From Paenibacillus agilis (GTDB taxonomy: Bacteria > Bacillota > Bacilli > Paenibacillales > Paenibacillaceae), in assembly GCF_007786455.1 (NCBI RefSeq), contig NZ_VNJK01000001.1:124001-188000 (forward strand): a stretch of DNA of 64,000 nucleotides, given 5' to 3'. A program made the position numbers and the translations under genes. The notes beneath the pieces were generated by a model that was not told the DNA's origin, searched no databases, and saw nothing but the letters and a program-made list of their open reading frames with translations. The stretch's first letter is position 1. Each line of letters opens with the position of its first letter. Shown in pieces: positions 9,252-17,234 of this stretch.

Positions 9252-9515
9252 ATGGATTATCGTGCAGAAATAAGAAATTTTATTGGTCAAAATATTTCTC
9301 TGGATAATGATGATATGACCATTTCAGATGACGACAACTATTTTGAACTGAGATTTGTAAATTCGCTTTTTGCTATGCAGCTCGTAGATTTTGTGGAGCA
9401 AAAGTTTAATCTTACGATCGAAAATGATGAGTTGGGTTTGGAGAATTTTAGTACCGTTAATAATCTTGTTGCGCTTATTGATAGCAAAATAGCATGCAAA
9501 GGAGTGGTATCATGA
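9252..9515 (+). CDS. Dedicated ACP for glyceryl/hydroxymalonyl extender unit
   Basis: An 87-residue acyl carrier protein with FVNSLFAMQLV, where Ser38 (codon 9363) is the predicted pantetheine site. This VNSLFAMQL form is typical of ACPs that carry glyceryl to hydroxy- or methoxymalonyl units (ZmaD type), and differs from the GVSS form of the other free ACP in the operon. GGGAGGA precedes the ATG. The stop overlaps the start of the next gene (ATGA). Confidence 0.92.
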   Translation: MDYRAEIRNFIGQNISLDNDDMTISDDDNYFELRFVNSLFAMQLVDFVEQKFNLTIENDELGLENFSTVNNLVALIDSKIACKGVVS

Positions 9516-10351
9516 TTAACATTAATAAGTACTTATTCGTTTACTTGGCTATAGCTTTTGGTGCTTCTTATGGAGTGACGGTTGCTTATCTATTTTTCCC
9601 TGATGTATTAGTTCCGATTACAGGGGAGCTTACGTTAATGCATCCAATTACCATCGTGACTTTGTATTCCCCATCGATTGCTGGCTTGATTGCTTATTAT
9701 ATGGTTGGCGGCAGCAGTGCAGTGAAAGGAGTACTGGCGAAGTTTATCCCAAGAAAGCAGGATTTGTACTGGTTCCCTATTATTATCGTGGTATTCTTCT
9801 TGTTCGCAGCAACGATGCACTTTGGTTCAAGATTGTTCGGCATCCCAGTACCTGAAATTACATTTACTGTACCAGAAATGATCGGTGCTGCTCTATTTAA
9901 CTTGATTAAGGAAACAGGATTAATTGGTGGCGTGCTAGGATGGATTGGATTTTTGCTTCCAGCTTTGCAAGCGAAATTTAAGAGTAATATTGTGAGTGGT
10001 CTTTTGACAGGATTGTTCTTCGGATTATGGGTTCTACCTGGTTATGTTATTTCTTCATTCGGAACGTCAACTACGTATATCTACTACGTCATTCAATTGA
10101 TGGTCTTTGTTGTATTTATAAGCTATATCTTTAATGCAACAAAAGGAAACCTTCTGTTCTACCTCGTTGCATTTTGGCTTGCAGCTACAGGCAGTCAAAT
10201 TCAACTGTACTTCTTTAATCCACAAGTACAAATTATGCAAATTACGTACTTCACACTTGCAGCGATCATTATCCATTTGGTGTTTAAAGCGAAAAAGATT
10301 AATCCTAAACTTCAAACGTTCCCAGAATTCATTAGCTCTGGAGCAAATTAG
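9512..10351 (+). CDS. CPBP-family membrane protein lacking the protease residues
   Basis: A 279-residue, mostly hydrophobic protein with about eight predicted membrane segments. Its overall pattern follows the CPBP (CAAX/bacteriocin-processing) family: a TLYSPSIAGLIAY segment, then a GWIGFLLPALQ segment, then GLFFGLWVLPG. The family's catalytic positions are changed. GEE and the Arg of the GEELGWRG motif read GGVLGWIG, the His of WHLP is Val, and the third-motif His is Trp (VAFWLAA). It is therefore probably not a protease; a chaperone, immunity or transport-helper role is possible. Start at 9512 (AAAGGAG 8 nt upstream) overlaps the ACP stop. Confidence 0.8.
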   Translation: MININKYLFVYLAIAFGASYGVTVAYLFFPDVLVPITGELTLMHPITIVTLYSPSIAGLIAYYMVGGSSAVKGVLAKFIPRKQDLYWFPIIIVVFFLFAATMHFGSRLFGIPVPEITFTVPEMIGAALFNLIKETGLIGGVLGWIGFLLPALQAKFKSNIVSGLLTGLFFGLWVLPGYVISSFGTSTTYIYYVIQLMVFVVFISYIFNATKGNLLFYLVAFWLAATGSQIQLYFFNPQVQIMQITYFTLAAIIIHLVFKAKKINPKLQTFPEFISSGAN

Positions 10352-10422
10352 GCAGAGTAACCTTTGCACAAGTTAGAAGAAAAAGGATATTTATTCATTG
10401 TGTAGAATACACATAAATGCTT

Positions 10423-10462
10423 AATCCCTCTGAACAGGATGTCACAGCTGCTTGGAGGGATT
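10423..10462 (+). other. Inverted repeat between CPBP gene and thioesterase gene
   Basis: AATCCCTC and GAGGGATT flank a 24-nt loop. No T-tract follows, so it is not a normal intrinsic terminator. It may slow or partly end transcription before the thioesterase and exporter genes, or mark an RNA processing site. It is the only gap over 100 nt between 1 and 11300. Confidence 0.35.
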
Positions 10463-10553
10463 CTGCATCTCTTGAAGGTGACATATAGGCTTGTGAACGA
10501 TATTGATCATTTTTATATAACCTTGAAGGGTTATGGAGGGGATAGAGGGTCAT

Positions 10554-11300
10554 ATGAAAAACAACCTATTTCAACTAATAAAACCGGGAAATGGCAACAA
10601 TCAAGTGATCTGTTTTCCTTACTTAGGGGGGAATGTGTACGCTTATAATCAATTTGCGAATTCACTGCATGATGATGTTGAAGTGTGGGCAGTGAATCCA
10701 CCGGGACATGGAGGAGATACCAATGCGCTGATAGCAGATATACATACTTTATTAGATTTATATTTCGAACAATTGATTACGATAATAAAGCCGCAGGCGA
10801 TTCTGTTTGGTCACAGCATGGGCGGAATCATTGCCTATTTGCTAGCACAGAAATTACATAACACTAGGGATTATGATTTAGCTCAGATGAAGCTAGTCTT
10901 ATCTGCTTGCAATCCCCCTAATGAATATGAAATGAACAAATATACGAGCTTAACGAATGATAAGCTAATTGAACATCTCATCTCTTATGGTGGAGTGCCT
11001 GAAGAGCTTATACATGAAAAAAATATTTTGGAGTTTCTCCTGCCTACCATTCGTGCTGATTATGGAGTGTTGGAGACTGCTTCTACGCTTGAAATACAGC
11101 CTATTCGTATACCTACCTACTATTTCTGGGGAGAGAACGACAGCATCGTTCCAGTGGACTCCATTACTTCATGGCTGAGTTATTTCGATAATGAATTACA
11201 GGTGATTCCGATCGAAAATGGTTCACATATGTTTATCTCAGCACATGCAGATGTCGTTGCTCATCAAATGGAGCAAATCATTTTCAGGGAGGAACAATAA
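10554..11300 (+). CDS. Type II thioesterase of the PKS cluster
   Basis: A 248-residue alpha/beta hydrolase of the GrsT/SrfD-type thioesterase family. It has VICFPYLGGN after the N-terminus, the GHSMGG nucleophile elbow, an Asp in WGENDSIVP and a final His in ENGSHMF, giving a complete triad. The start at 10554 follows TAGAGGG; an ATG at 10533 is possible. Such enzymes clear stalled or wrongly primed carrier proteins. As no chain-ending TE domain is visible here, it could also release the product. It stands about 200 nt after the CPBP gene and shortly before the exporter genes. Confidence 0.92.
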   Translation: MKNNLFQLIKPGNGNNQVICFPYLGGNVYAYNQFANSLHDDVEVWAVNPPGHGGDTNALIADIHTLLDLYFEQLITIIKPQAILFGHSMGGIIAYLLAQKLHNTRDYDLAQMKLVLSACNPPNEYEMNKYTSLTNDKLIEHLISYGGVPEELIHEKNILEFLLPTIRADYGVLETASTLEIQPIRIPTYYFWGENDSIVPVDSITSWLSYFDNELQVIPIENGSHMFISAHADVVAHQMEQIIFREEQ

Positions 11301-11333
11301 GTTTTCTAAATGGAAGGGGTTGGAATAGAAAAG

Positions 11334-13673
11334 ATGTTATTGAAAATGCTGAAGAAAGATTTCGCTAGGAAAAAGAGTATCACGATCGTATTATTTTTGT
11401 TTATATGGCTGTCTGCTGTGCTCGTATCCGCAGGTTCCAATATGATCGTTGAGCTATCGAATTCCTTAACCCATTTATTTACCCAGTCTAAGGCACCGCA
11501 CTTTGTACAAATGCATGCGGGTGATATTGATCAGTCAGCTATTGATACGTGGTCATCCACGAACAAGCTGGTGAAAGAACAACAAACGGTAGAAATGATC
11601 AATATTGACGGTTCCAACTTGTTTTTAGGAAGCAAGGGTGAATCTGAGAAGAACAGTGTCATGGATATAAGTGTCGTTACGCAAAACAAATCCTTTGACT
11701 TACTGCTCAATTTAGAAAGTAAAGTGATTCAAGTATCAGAAGGCGAAATTGCCGTACCGATCTATTATAAGCAGCAAAATGATATGAAGATTGGTGATCA
11801 AGTAAAAATATCGGCTCCACCGTTTGAAAAGGTATTTACAGTTGTTGATTTTGTAAGAGATGTGCAGATGAACCCATCGATTATCCACTCCAAACGCTTC
11901 GTCATCCATCCATCTGATTACGACTTCGTCAAACAAAACTATGGTGAACTCGAATACCTAATTGAATTCCAACTCCACGATTTTAGTACATTGAATGAAT
12001 TCTCCCAAGCTTATCAGGCTTCCCAGTTACCAAAGAAAGGCCCCGCCATTGACCTAACCTTGTTCAAAACATTAAATGCACTAACAGATGGTGCAGTAGC
12101 GGCAGTCATTATATTTGTGAGTATACTCCTTAATATCATCGCCATTCTCTGTATTCGGTTTACGCTGCTTGCGACGATTGAAGAGGATTATCGAGAAATT
12201 GGTGTATTGAAAGCGATAGGAATTAGCTCGCGATATATTAAAAAAATATATTTAACAAAGTATGTGGTCTTGGCTGCGATTGCAGCAGTTGCCGGCTATG
12301 TCACCTCGTTATTCCTTAATCAATTTTTCACGGCAAATATTTTGTTGTACATCGGGTCTGCGCCGAAAGGCATTGTAGACTATGCGATTTCTATTGCAGC
12401 CGTTGCGGTTATCTTCTTCATGGTTATCTTCTTCTGTAGATTAGTGCTGCGCAGATTCAATAAAATTTCGACCGTCGAAGCGCTGCGTTCAGGCAGTATC
12501 GGTGATGCGAAAATGCATAGATTCTCTCCTTCTCTAAATAAGAGCAAATTGCTTGCCGTTCCTGTCTTTCTCGGTATAAAGGACGTTCTGCAGCGGTTTA
12601 AAATGTTCCGCTTGCTGCTCGTAGTCTTTTTAGTTAGCTCCTTTATGATTGTCGTGCCGATTAACTTCTTGAATACGATTCAGTCTCCAACGTTCACGTC
12701 TTATATGGGAATTGGCCAAAGCGACATTCGTATCGATTTAAGGCAATCCGATGACATGATAGCAAGGTATGCAAACATGCTGGAAGTAATCCAGAACGAT
12801 GAAGATGTTACGCGGTTCTCTCCACTTGTTACAAGTCAGTTCAAGCTGATCAATAGCGAGGGCGTCGAGGAGAACATTAGTGTAGAAACAGGTGACTTTT
12901 CAATATTCCCTCTTGATTATGTAAAAGGAAATGCGCCGACTAAGGAAAATGAAATTGCTCTTTCCTATGCGAACAGCAGCGGACTTAAGAAAGATATTGG
13001 CGATGAGCTTCGTTTTATCGTAGATGGTCAAGAGAAAAAAATGGTCGTCAGCGGTATTTATCAGGATGTAACAAATGGCGGAAAGACCGCGAAAGCACTG
13101 CTGCCATTTAACAAAGATAATGTGTTGTGGTATGTCGTCAGTCTTGATTTAAAATCTCCGCAGCTCATGCAGCAGAAGATGGCGGAGTATGAAAAAGCAT
13201 TCTATCCAGCAAAAGTAACGGATCTAAAAGGTTATATTGATCAAACGCTAGGTACGACGATTGAGCAGATCAGGCTTATTACCGTGGTCGCTACTTTGAT
13301 TGCGGTGCTTGTATCGATTCTCATAACTTCGTTGTTTATTAAAATGGTTATTGCCAAAGACAATGCGCAAATTGCTATTATGAGAAGCATTGGGTTCGGG
13401 TTAAAAGAAGTTCGGGTGAAATATGTGACGATGTCATTATCCGTATTAATAATCGGTATATTGCTCGGCACGGTTATATCCAATACGGTAGGCCCGATGT
13501 TGGTCAGCACATTGATGTCCTCTTTCGGCGCTTCTCAGATTGAGTTCATCGTTGATCCTGTCAAAGCATACTTGCTTAGCCCGCTTATTCTTATCCTCGT
13601 TGTCACGATTACAACATTGTTGAGCATCTTGTCTATTAAGAAATCCAGCGTAGCTTCGCTGATTGCCGAATAA
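11334..13673 (+). CDS. ABC transporter permease, FtsX/MacB type
   Basis: A 779-residue permease with an N-terminal membrane anchor followed by a large extracytoplasmic domain. A three-helix FtsX unit follows (about residues 245-390, including EEDYREIGVLKAIG), then a second extracytoplasmic domain, then a C-terminal FtsX unit (IAIMRSIGFGLKEV). This duplicated layout is common in Bacillota antibiotic or lipid efflux permeases. The ATG at 11334 is chosen since the membrane anchor follows at once and GGAAGGGG lies upstream; ATG at 11310 is possible. The cognate ATPase gene follows after 11 nt. Export of, or self-protection against, the cluster product is inferred. Confidence 0.88.
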   Translation: MLLKMLKKDFARKKSITIVLFLFIWLSAVLVSAGSNMIVELSNSLTHLFTQSKAPHFVQMHAGDIDQSAIDTWSSTNKLVKEQQTVEMINIDGSNLFLGSKGESEKNSVMDISVVTQNKSFDLLLNLESKVIQVSEGEIAVPIYYKQQNDMKIGDQVKISAPPFEKVFTVVDFVRDVQMNPSIIHSKRFVIHPSDYDFVKQNYGELEYLIEFQLHDFSTLNEFSQAYQASQLPKKGPAIDLTLFKTLNALTDGAVAAVIIFVSILLNIIAILCIRFTLLATIEEDYREIGVLKAIGISSRYIKKIYLTKYVVLAAIAAVAGYVTSLFLNQFFTANILLYIGSAPKGIVDYAISIAAVAVIFFMVIFFCRLVLRRFNKISTVEALRSGSIGDAKMHRFSPSLNKSKLLAVPVFLGIKDVLQRFKMFRLLLVVFLVSSFMIVVPINFLNTIQSPTFTSYMGIGQSDIRIDLRQSDDMIARYANMLEVIQNDEDVTRFSPLVTSQFKLINSEGVEENISVETGDFSIFPLDYVKGNAPTKENEIALSYANSSGLKKDIGDELRFIVDGQEKKMVVSGIYQDVTNGGKTAKALLPFNKDNVLWYVVSLDLKSPQLMQQKMAEYEKAFYPAKVTDLKGYIDQTLGTTIEQIRLITVVATLIAVLVSILITSLFIKMVIAKDNAQIAIMRSIGFGLKEVRVKYVTMSLSVLIIGILLGTVISNTVGPMLVSTLMSSFGASQIEFIVDPVKAYLLSPLILILVVTITTLLSILSIKKSSVASLIAE

Positions 13674-13684
13674 GGAGGAAGACG

Positions 13685-14455
13685 ATGAGTATTCTGTTAG
13701 AGTCGAAGGAATTAAGCAAAACATTTGTGGTCAGTAATAGTCAGGAGAATCATATTCTTAAAAGTGTAAACCTGACGATTGAAAAGGGTGAGTTTGTAAG
13801 TGTAATGGGCCCATCTGGTTCGGGCAAATCCACTTTACTTTATAACATCAGCGGTATGGACCGTATGACATCAGGCAGTGTTGTATTGAACGGGCAAGAA
13901 ATTTCGGCACTTTCGGAACAAGAGTTGGCAGATGTAAGACTGAAAAAAATGGGCTTCATTTTTCAGCATATTCACTTGCTAAAGAACTTGAATATTATCG
14001 ACAATATCGTGCTTTCAGCTTACATGAACAATAGCACCAGCCGTGCGCAAGTTAATGAACGAGCGCTGCAGCTCATGAAGCGCACAGGAATTGCAGAACT
14101 AGCGAATAACGATATTACGCAAGCATCTGGCGGTCAGCTGCAGCGCGTCGCCATTTGCAGGGCGTTGATCAATAAGCCGGAAATTGTATTTGGAGATGAA
14201 CCGACTGGGGCATTGAATTCCAAGTCCGCGTCGGAAATTATGGATATTTTAGCGGATATCAACGACGAGGGAACGACGATTCTTCTTGTTACTCATGATG
14301 TGAAGGTCGCAGCGAAAAGCGAGCGCATTTTGTTTATGCTGGATGGAAATATCGTAGCAGAACAGCGACTTGGTAAATATACAAGGGGGGGGGGCGACGA
14401 TATTAAAGCAAGGGAAACTAAATTGGCTCGCTGGCTAATGGAAATGGGCTTTTAA
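13685..14455 (+). CDS. ABC transporter ATP-binding protein (MacB/LolD type)
   Basis: A 256-residue ATPase with Walker A GPSGSGKST, Q-loop IFQHIHLL, signature ASGGQLQRV, Walker B VFGDEPTGALN and a switch-region His (LVTHD). AAGGAGGA precedes the ATG. It pairs with the FtsX-type permease just upstream. Near the end a run of ten G residues at 14385-14394 encodes part of TRGGGD. The reading frame after the run (ending KLARWLMEMGF) matches the usual C-terminus of this family, so the frame as given is the functional one, but a one-base change would alter the last 20 or so residues. Confidence 0.93.
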   Translation: MSILLESKELSKTFVVSNSQENHILKSVNLTIEKGEFVSVMGPSGSGKSTLLYNISGMDRMTSGSVVLNGQEISALSEQELADVRLKKMGFIFQHIHLLKNLNIIDNIVLSAYMNNSTSRAQVNERALQLMKRTGIAELANNDITQASGGQLQRVAICRALINKPEIVFGDEPTGALNSKSASEIMDILADINDEGTTILLVTHDVKVAAKSERILFMLDGNIVAEQRLGKYTRGGGDDIKARETKLARWLMEMGF

Positions 14456-14505
14456 ATTTGTCATTGTTAAGATCTTGAATGAATATGACTTACCTTAGCA
14501 AAAGG

Positions 14506-14625
14506 GAGTAGAATCGTTCTGGAGAAACGAAGTGGTCGCCTTTGTAGTCGAATTTTAACCTTGAGATAAATGAATAAAAAATTCGACTACGACAGCGATC
14601 GGAGGAATGATCTGCTCTCACAGCG
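14506..14625. repeat. Imperfect palindrome with 13-bp perfect core
   Basis: The core is GTAGTCGAATTTT at 14544-14556 and its exact complement at 14578-14590, separated by 21 A/T-rich nt. Pairing continues outward imperfectly (GGTCGCC near 14535 against GGCGATCG-like bases near 14595). It fills most of the gap between the ABC ATPase and the MFS gene. It could act as a terminator-like RNA hairpin or be a copy of an interspersed repeat. I recall similar palindromic intergenic repeats in Paenibacillus, but could not check this. Confidence 0.5.
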
Positions 14626-14679
14626 CTATTTCAAGTCCAATGTGTCATTCAAAGGTTGGCTCGACGAAAGGGGATACAT

Positions 14680-15990
14680 ATGGAACGCGTACAGAACAAG
14701 TCGTTCAATAAGTTTCTAATTGTGTGGATGGGCCAGTTAATCGCCTCGATCGGAGCCGGGTTAACTGCTTTTTCATTGGGTGTGTATGCGTTTGAACAGA
14801 CAAATACGGCCACCAGCGTTGCGCTTGTTGCTTTATGCTCGTTCCTGCCTAATATATTGTTACGGCCAATCGGTGGCGTGTTGGCGGATCGCTTTGATCG
14901 GCGATTAATGATGATTATTGGTGACTTGGGTGCAGCCGCAGGACTCATCTTTATTTTGTTAATGATGATGTTGAACGGCCACATTTCGCTCTGGATTATC
15001 TATGTTGGCGTTACGGTCAGTGCTATATTTACAGCGCTTCAGAGCCCGGCTTACAAGGCATCTGCCACCGATCTGCTAACGGAGGAGGAATATTCGAAGG
15101 GAAGCGGGCTACTGCAGCTGGCCGAATCGGCTAAGTTACTATTTTCTCCGATTATTGCGGGTTTCTTATTAAGCATTACGACAATTAGTACCATTCTCGT
15201 TATTAATATTGCTACTTTTCTCGTTGCGGTTCTTGCGGTGCTGGTCATTAAGCGAGGGCTGCAAGTTGCAACCAAGGAATCTGCTTCTCAATCCTTTGTA
15301 AAAGAACTGGCTGAGGGATGGCAGTCAGTCACTTCTAATAAAGGTGTGCTGCTGCTCGTTATTATTATCTCGATTATTACGTTCTACCTTGGCTTCTTGC
15401 AGACATTAATCGGTCCAATGATACTTTCATTCGCAGATGCACAGACGCTGGGCATGTTCCAATCGGTGAGTGCAATTGGGATGCTGCTTGGCAGTATCGT
15501 AATTGGTCTATTCAAAGTAACGAAACAGTATGTACCGATGTTGATCATAGGGTTGGTGATCGCTGGAATTGCCTTTTCCTTGCACGGCGTTACAACGAAT
15601 ATGTTCTTTTTGACAGCTGCTGGTTTTGTTTTTCTAACAACGTTGCCGTTTATCAATATGAGTTGCGATGTACTCGTACGAAGAAATATTGATAATGAGA
15701 AACAAGGTAGAGTATGGGGCATCATCGGTATTCTCTCTCAGCTCGGTTTTATTATCGCGTACAGTCTAGCTGGTTTTCTGGCGGATCATGTGTTTAACCC
15801 TCTATTGCAAGAAGGGGGACTGTTTGCTCCAACGTTAGGACAATTCATTGGTACGGGGCCTGGTCGAGGAATTGGCTTGCTATTTATTATTGCTGGCATC
15901 CTCGTAGTTGTCGTAGCTGTAATCACGTCCAGAATCAAATCAATCCGTGAGCTAGATACGAATCAGGATGCTGCGAGTCATAGTATGTAA
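14680..15990 (+). CDS. MFS exporter
   Basis: A 436-residue major facilitator protein with about 12 membrane segments. The loop motif GGVLADRFDRR between helices 2 and 3 is the classical MFS signature, and the protein resembles EntS/MefA-like drug and siderophore exporters. ATG at 14680 follows GAAAGGGGA; a TTG at 14656 is a weaker choice. It ends the biosynthetic block just before a terminator, so export of the cluster product or resistance is the likely role. Confidence 0.88.
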   Translation: MERVQNKSFNKFLIVWMGQLIASIGAGLTAFSLGVYAFEQTNTATSVALVALCSFLPNILLRPIGGVLADRFDRRLMMIIGDLGAAAGLIFILLMMMLNGHISLWIIYVGVTVSAIFTALQSPAYKASATDLLTEEEYSKGSGLLQLAESAKLLFSPIIAGFLLSITTISTILVINIATFLVAVLAVLVIKRGLQVATKESASQSFVKELAEGWQSVTSNKGVLLLVIIISIITFYLGFLQTLIGPMILSFADAQTLGMFQSVSAIGMLLGSIVIGLFKVTKQYVPMLIIGLVIAGIAFSLHGVTTNMFFLTAAGFVFLTTLPFINMSCDVLVRRNIDNEKQGRVWGIIGILSQLGFIIAYSLAGFLADHVFNPLLQEGGLFAPTLGQFIGTGPGRGIGLLFIIAGILVVVVAVITSRIKSIRELDTNQDAASHSM

Positions 15991-16010
15991 TTGATATGTC
16001 TGATAACAGA

Positions 16011-16046
16011 GAAGACCCGCTTGCGTTAATGCCAGCAGGTCTTTTC
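16011..16046 (+). terminator. Intrinsic terminator after MFS gene
   Basis: Stem AAGACCCGC / GCAGGTCTT with a 14-nt loop, ending in TTTTCC. It closes the biosynthetic operon. Confidence 0.65.
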
Positions 16047-16152
16047 CTATTTAGCTGGTATAAAAATATAATTTCTCCACCATTTAATATATAAACTTTG
16101 ATATAGTAATATACAAAATTAGATAAATGATTGGATAGAGTGGAGGATTAGC

Positions 16153-17085
16153 ATGGAAACAAAACAGAACCCGTATGCTTTAGGTGTGCTGGCAGCCGTA
16201 GTGTCCTACATCTTGTGGGGAGTTCTTCCTATCTATTGGAAGGCAATTGGTTCCGTTCCAGCGGGGGAAGTGTTAGCGCATCGTATTATTTGGTCCTTGG
16301 TGTTTATGATCATTGTTCTGTTGCTGCTTGGTAAGCTGAGGGTGATCATCCAGGAGATCAAACAGGTGTTTACCGATAAAAAGCAAGCGATCAGGATCAT
16401 CCTTGCTGCTGTCGTGATTAGTATTAATTGGCTTGTTTACATATTTGCCGTAGAAAGTGATAGGGTAATTGAAGCAAGTTTAGGTTATTACATGAATCCG
16501 CTCTTCAACATTTTTCTTGCGACTATTTTCTTAAAAGAACGTCTGAAAAAGCTGGAGTGGTTATCTGTAGCTATTGCAGGCGCAGGGGTGCTGGGGCTCG
16601 TATTGTACTATGGATACTTCCCATGGGCTGCTTTAATATTGGCTACGACCTTCAGCTTTTATGGGCTTATGAAAAAGACAGTCCCGATTAGTGCTTGGGC
16701 AGGATTAACGATTGAAACGCTGATTATGGTGCCGTTTGCTCTTGTTTTCCTGTTCAGCTTTGAAAGTTCGCCTTCGTTCTGGAATAGGGATGTAACGACT
16801 GTATTTTTGTTAATAGGCGCTGGTGCCGTAACTGCTGTTCCGTTGTTATTATTTGCTGCGGGAACGAAGCGTATATCGTTTACTTTGGTAGGGTTTCTTC
16901 AGTATATTGCGCCAACGATTATGCTTGGACTAGGGTTATTCCTATTCGATGAACCGTTTAGCACTCCACAATTACTTGCGTTTATGATGATCTGGATAGC
17001 ACTTATTTTATTTACATATTCTCGTTCCAAGGAAATGCTGCTTCAAAGAAAGCATGAGCTGCAGCTTGCTGCTCACAAGAAGTAG
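16153..17085 (+). CDS. rarD: RarD family permease (EamA/DMT superfamily)
   Basis: A 310-residue protein with ten predicted membrane helices. The N-terminus GVLAAVVSYILWGVLPIYWK, the AHRIIWS motif and VESDRVIEASLGYYMNPL are typical of RarD (chloramphenicol-sensitive protein) and B. subtilis YojE. The transported substrate is not established for the family. GGAGGAT precedes the ATG. It is a single gene between two terminators. Confidence 0.93.
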   Translation: METKQNPYALGVLAAVVSYILWGVLPIYWKAIGSVPAGEVLAHRIIWSLVFMIIVLLLLGKLRVIIQEIKQVFTDKKQAIRIILAAVVISINWLVYIFAVESDRVIEASLGYYMNPLFNIFLATIFLKERLKKLEWLSVAIAGAGVLGLVLYYGYFPWAALILATTFSFYGLMKKTVPISAWAGLTIETLIMVPFALVFLFSFESSPSFWNRDVTTVFLLIGAGAVTAVPLLLFAAGTKRISFTLVGFLQYIAPTIMLGLGLFLFDEPFSTPQLLAFMMIWIALILFTYSRSKEMLLQRKHELQLAAHKK

Positions 17086-17119
17086 GTATTAACTAGCTCA
17101 CATAAAGTACATTTCATTA

Positions 17120-17147
17120 GGAGAGGAGATTATCCTCTCCTTTCTTT
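17120..17147 (+). terminator. Intrinsic terminator after rarD
   Basis: Perfect 8-bp stem GGAGAGGA / TCCTCTCC around GATTA, followed by TTTCTTTATTT. Confidence 0.85.
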
Positions 17148-17234
17148 ATTTCCTATTATTATCCTACTTTGAATCGACAGCGTCTGATATAATCTGGAAG
17201 TTGTCTATTTACATACAAATAGGGGAGATTGTAA

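Noticed and set aside
10439-10648. Small gene between CPBP and thioesterase
   Set aside because: No ribosome binding site, and it overlaps the thioesterase in another frame.
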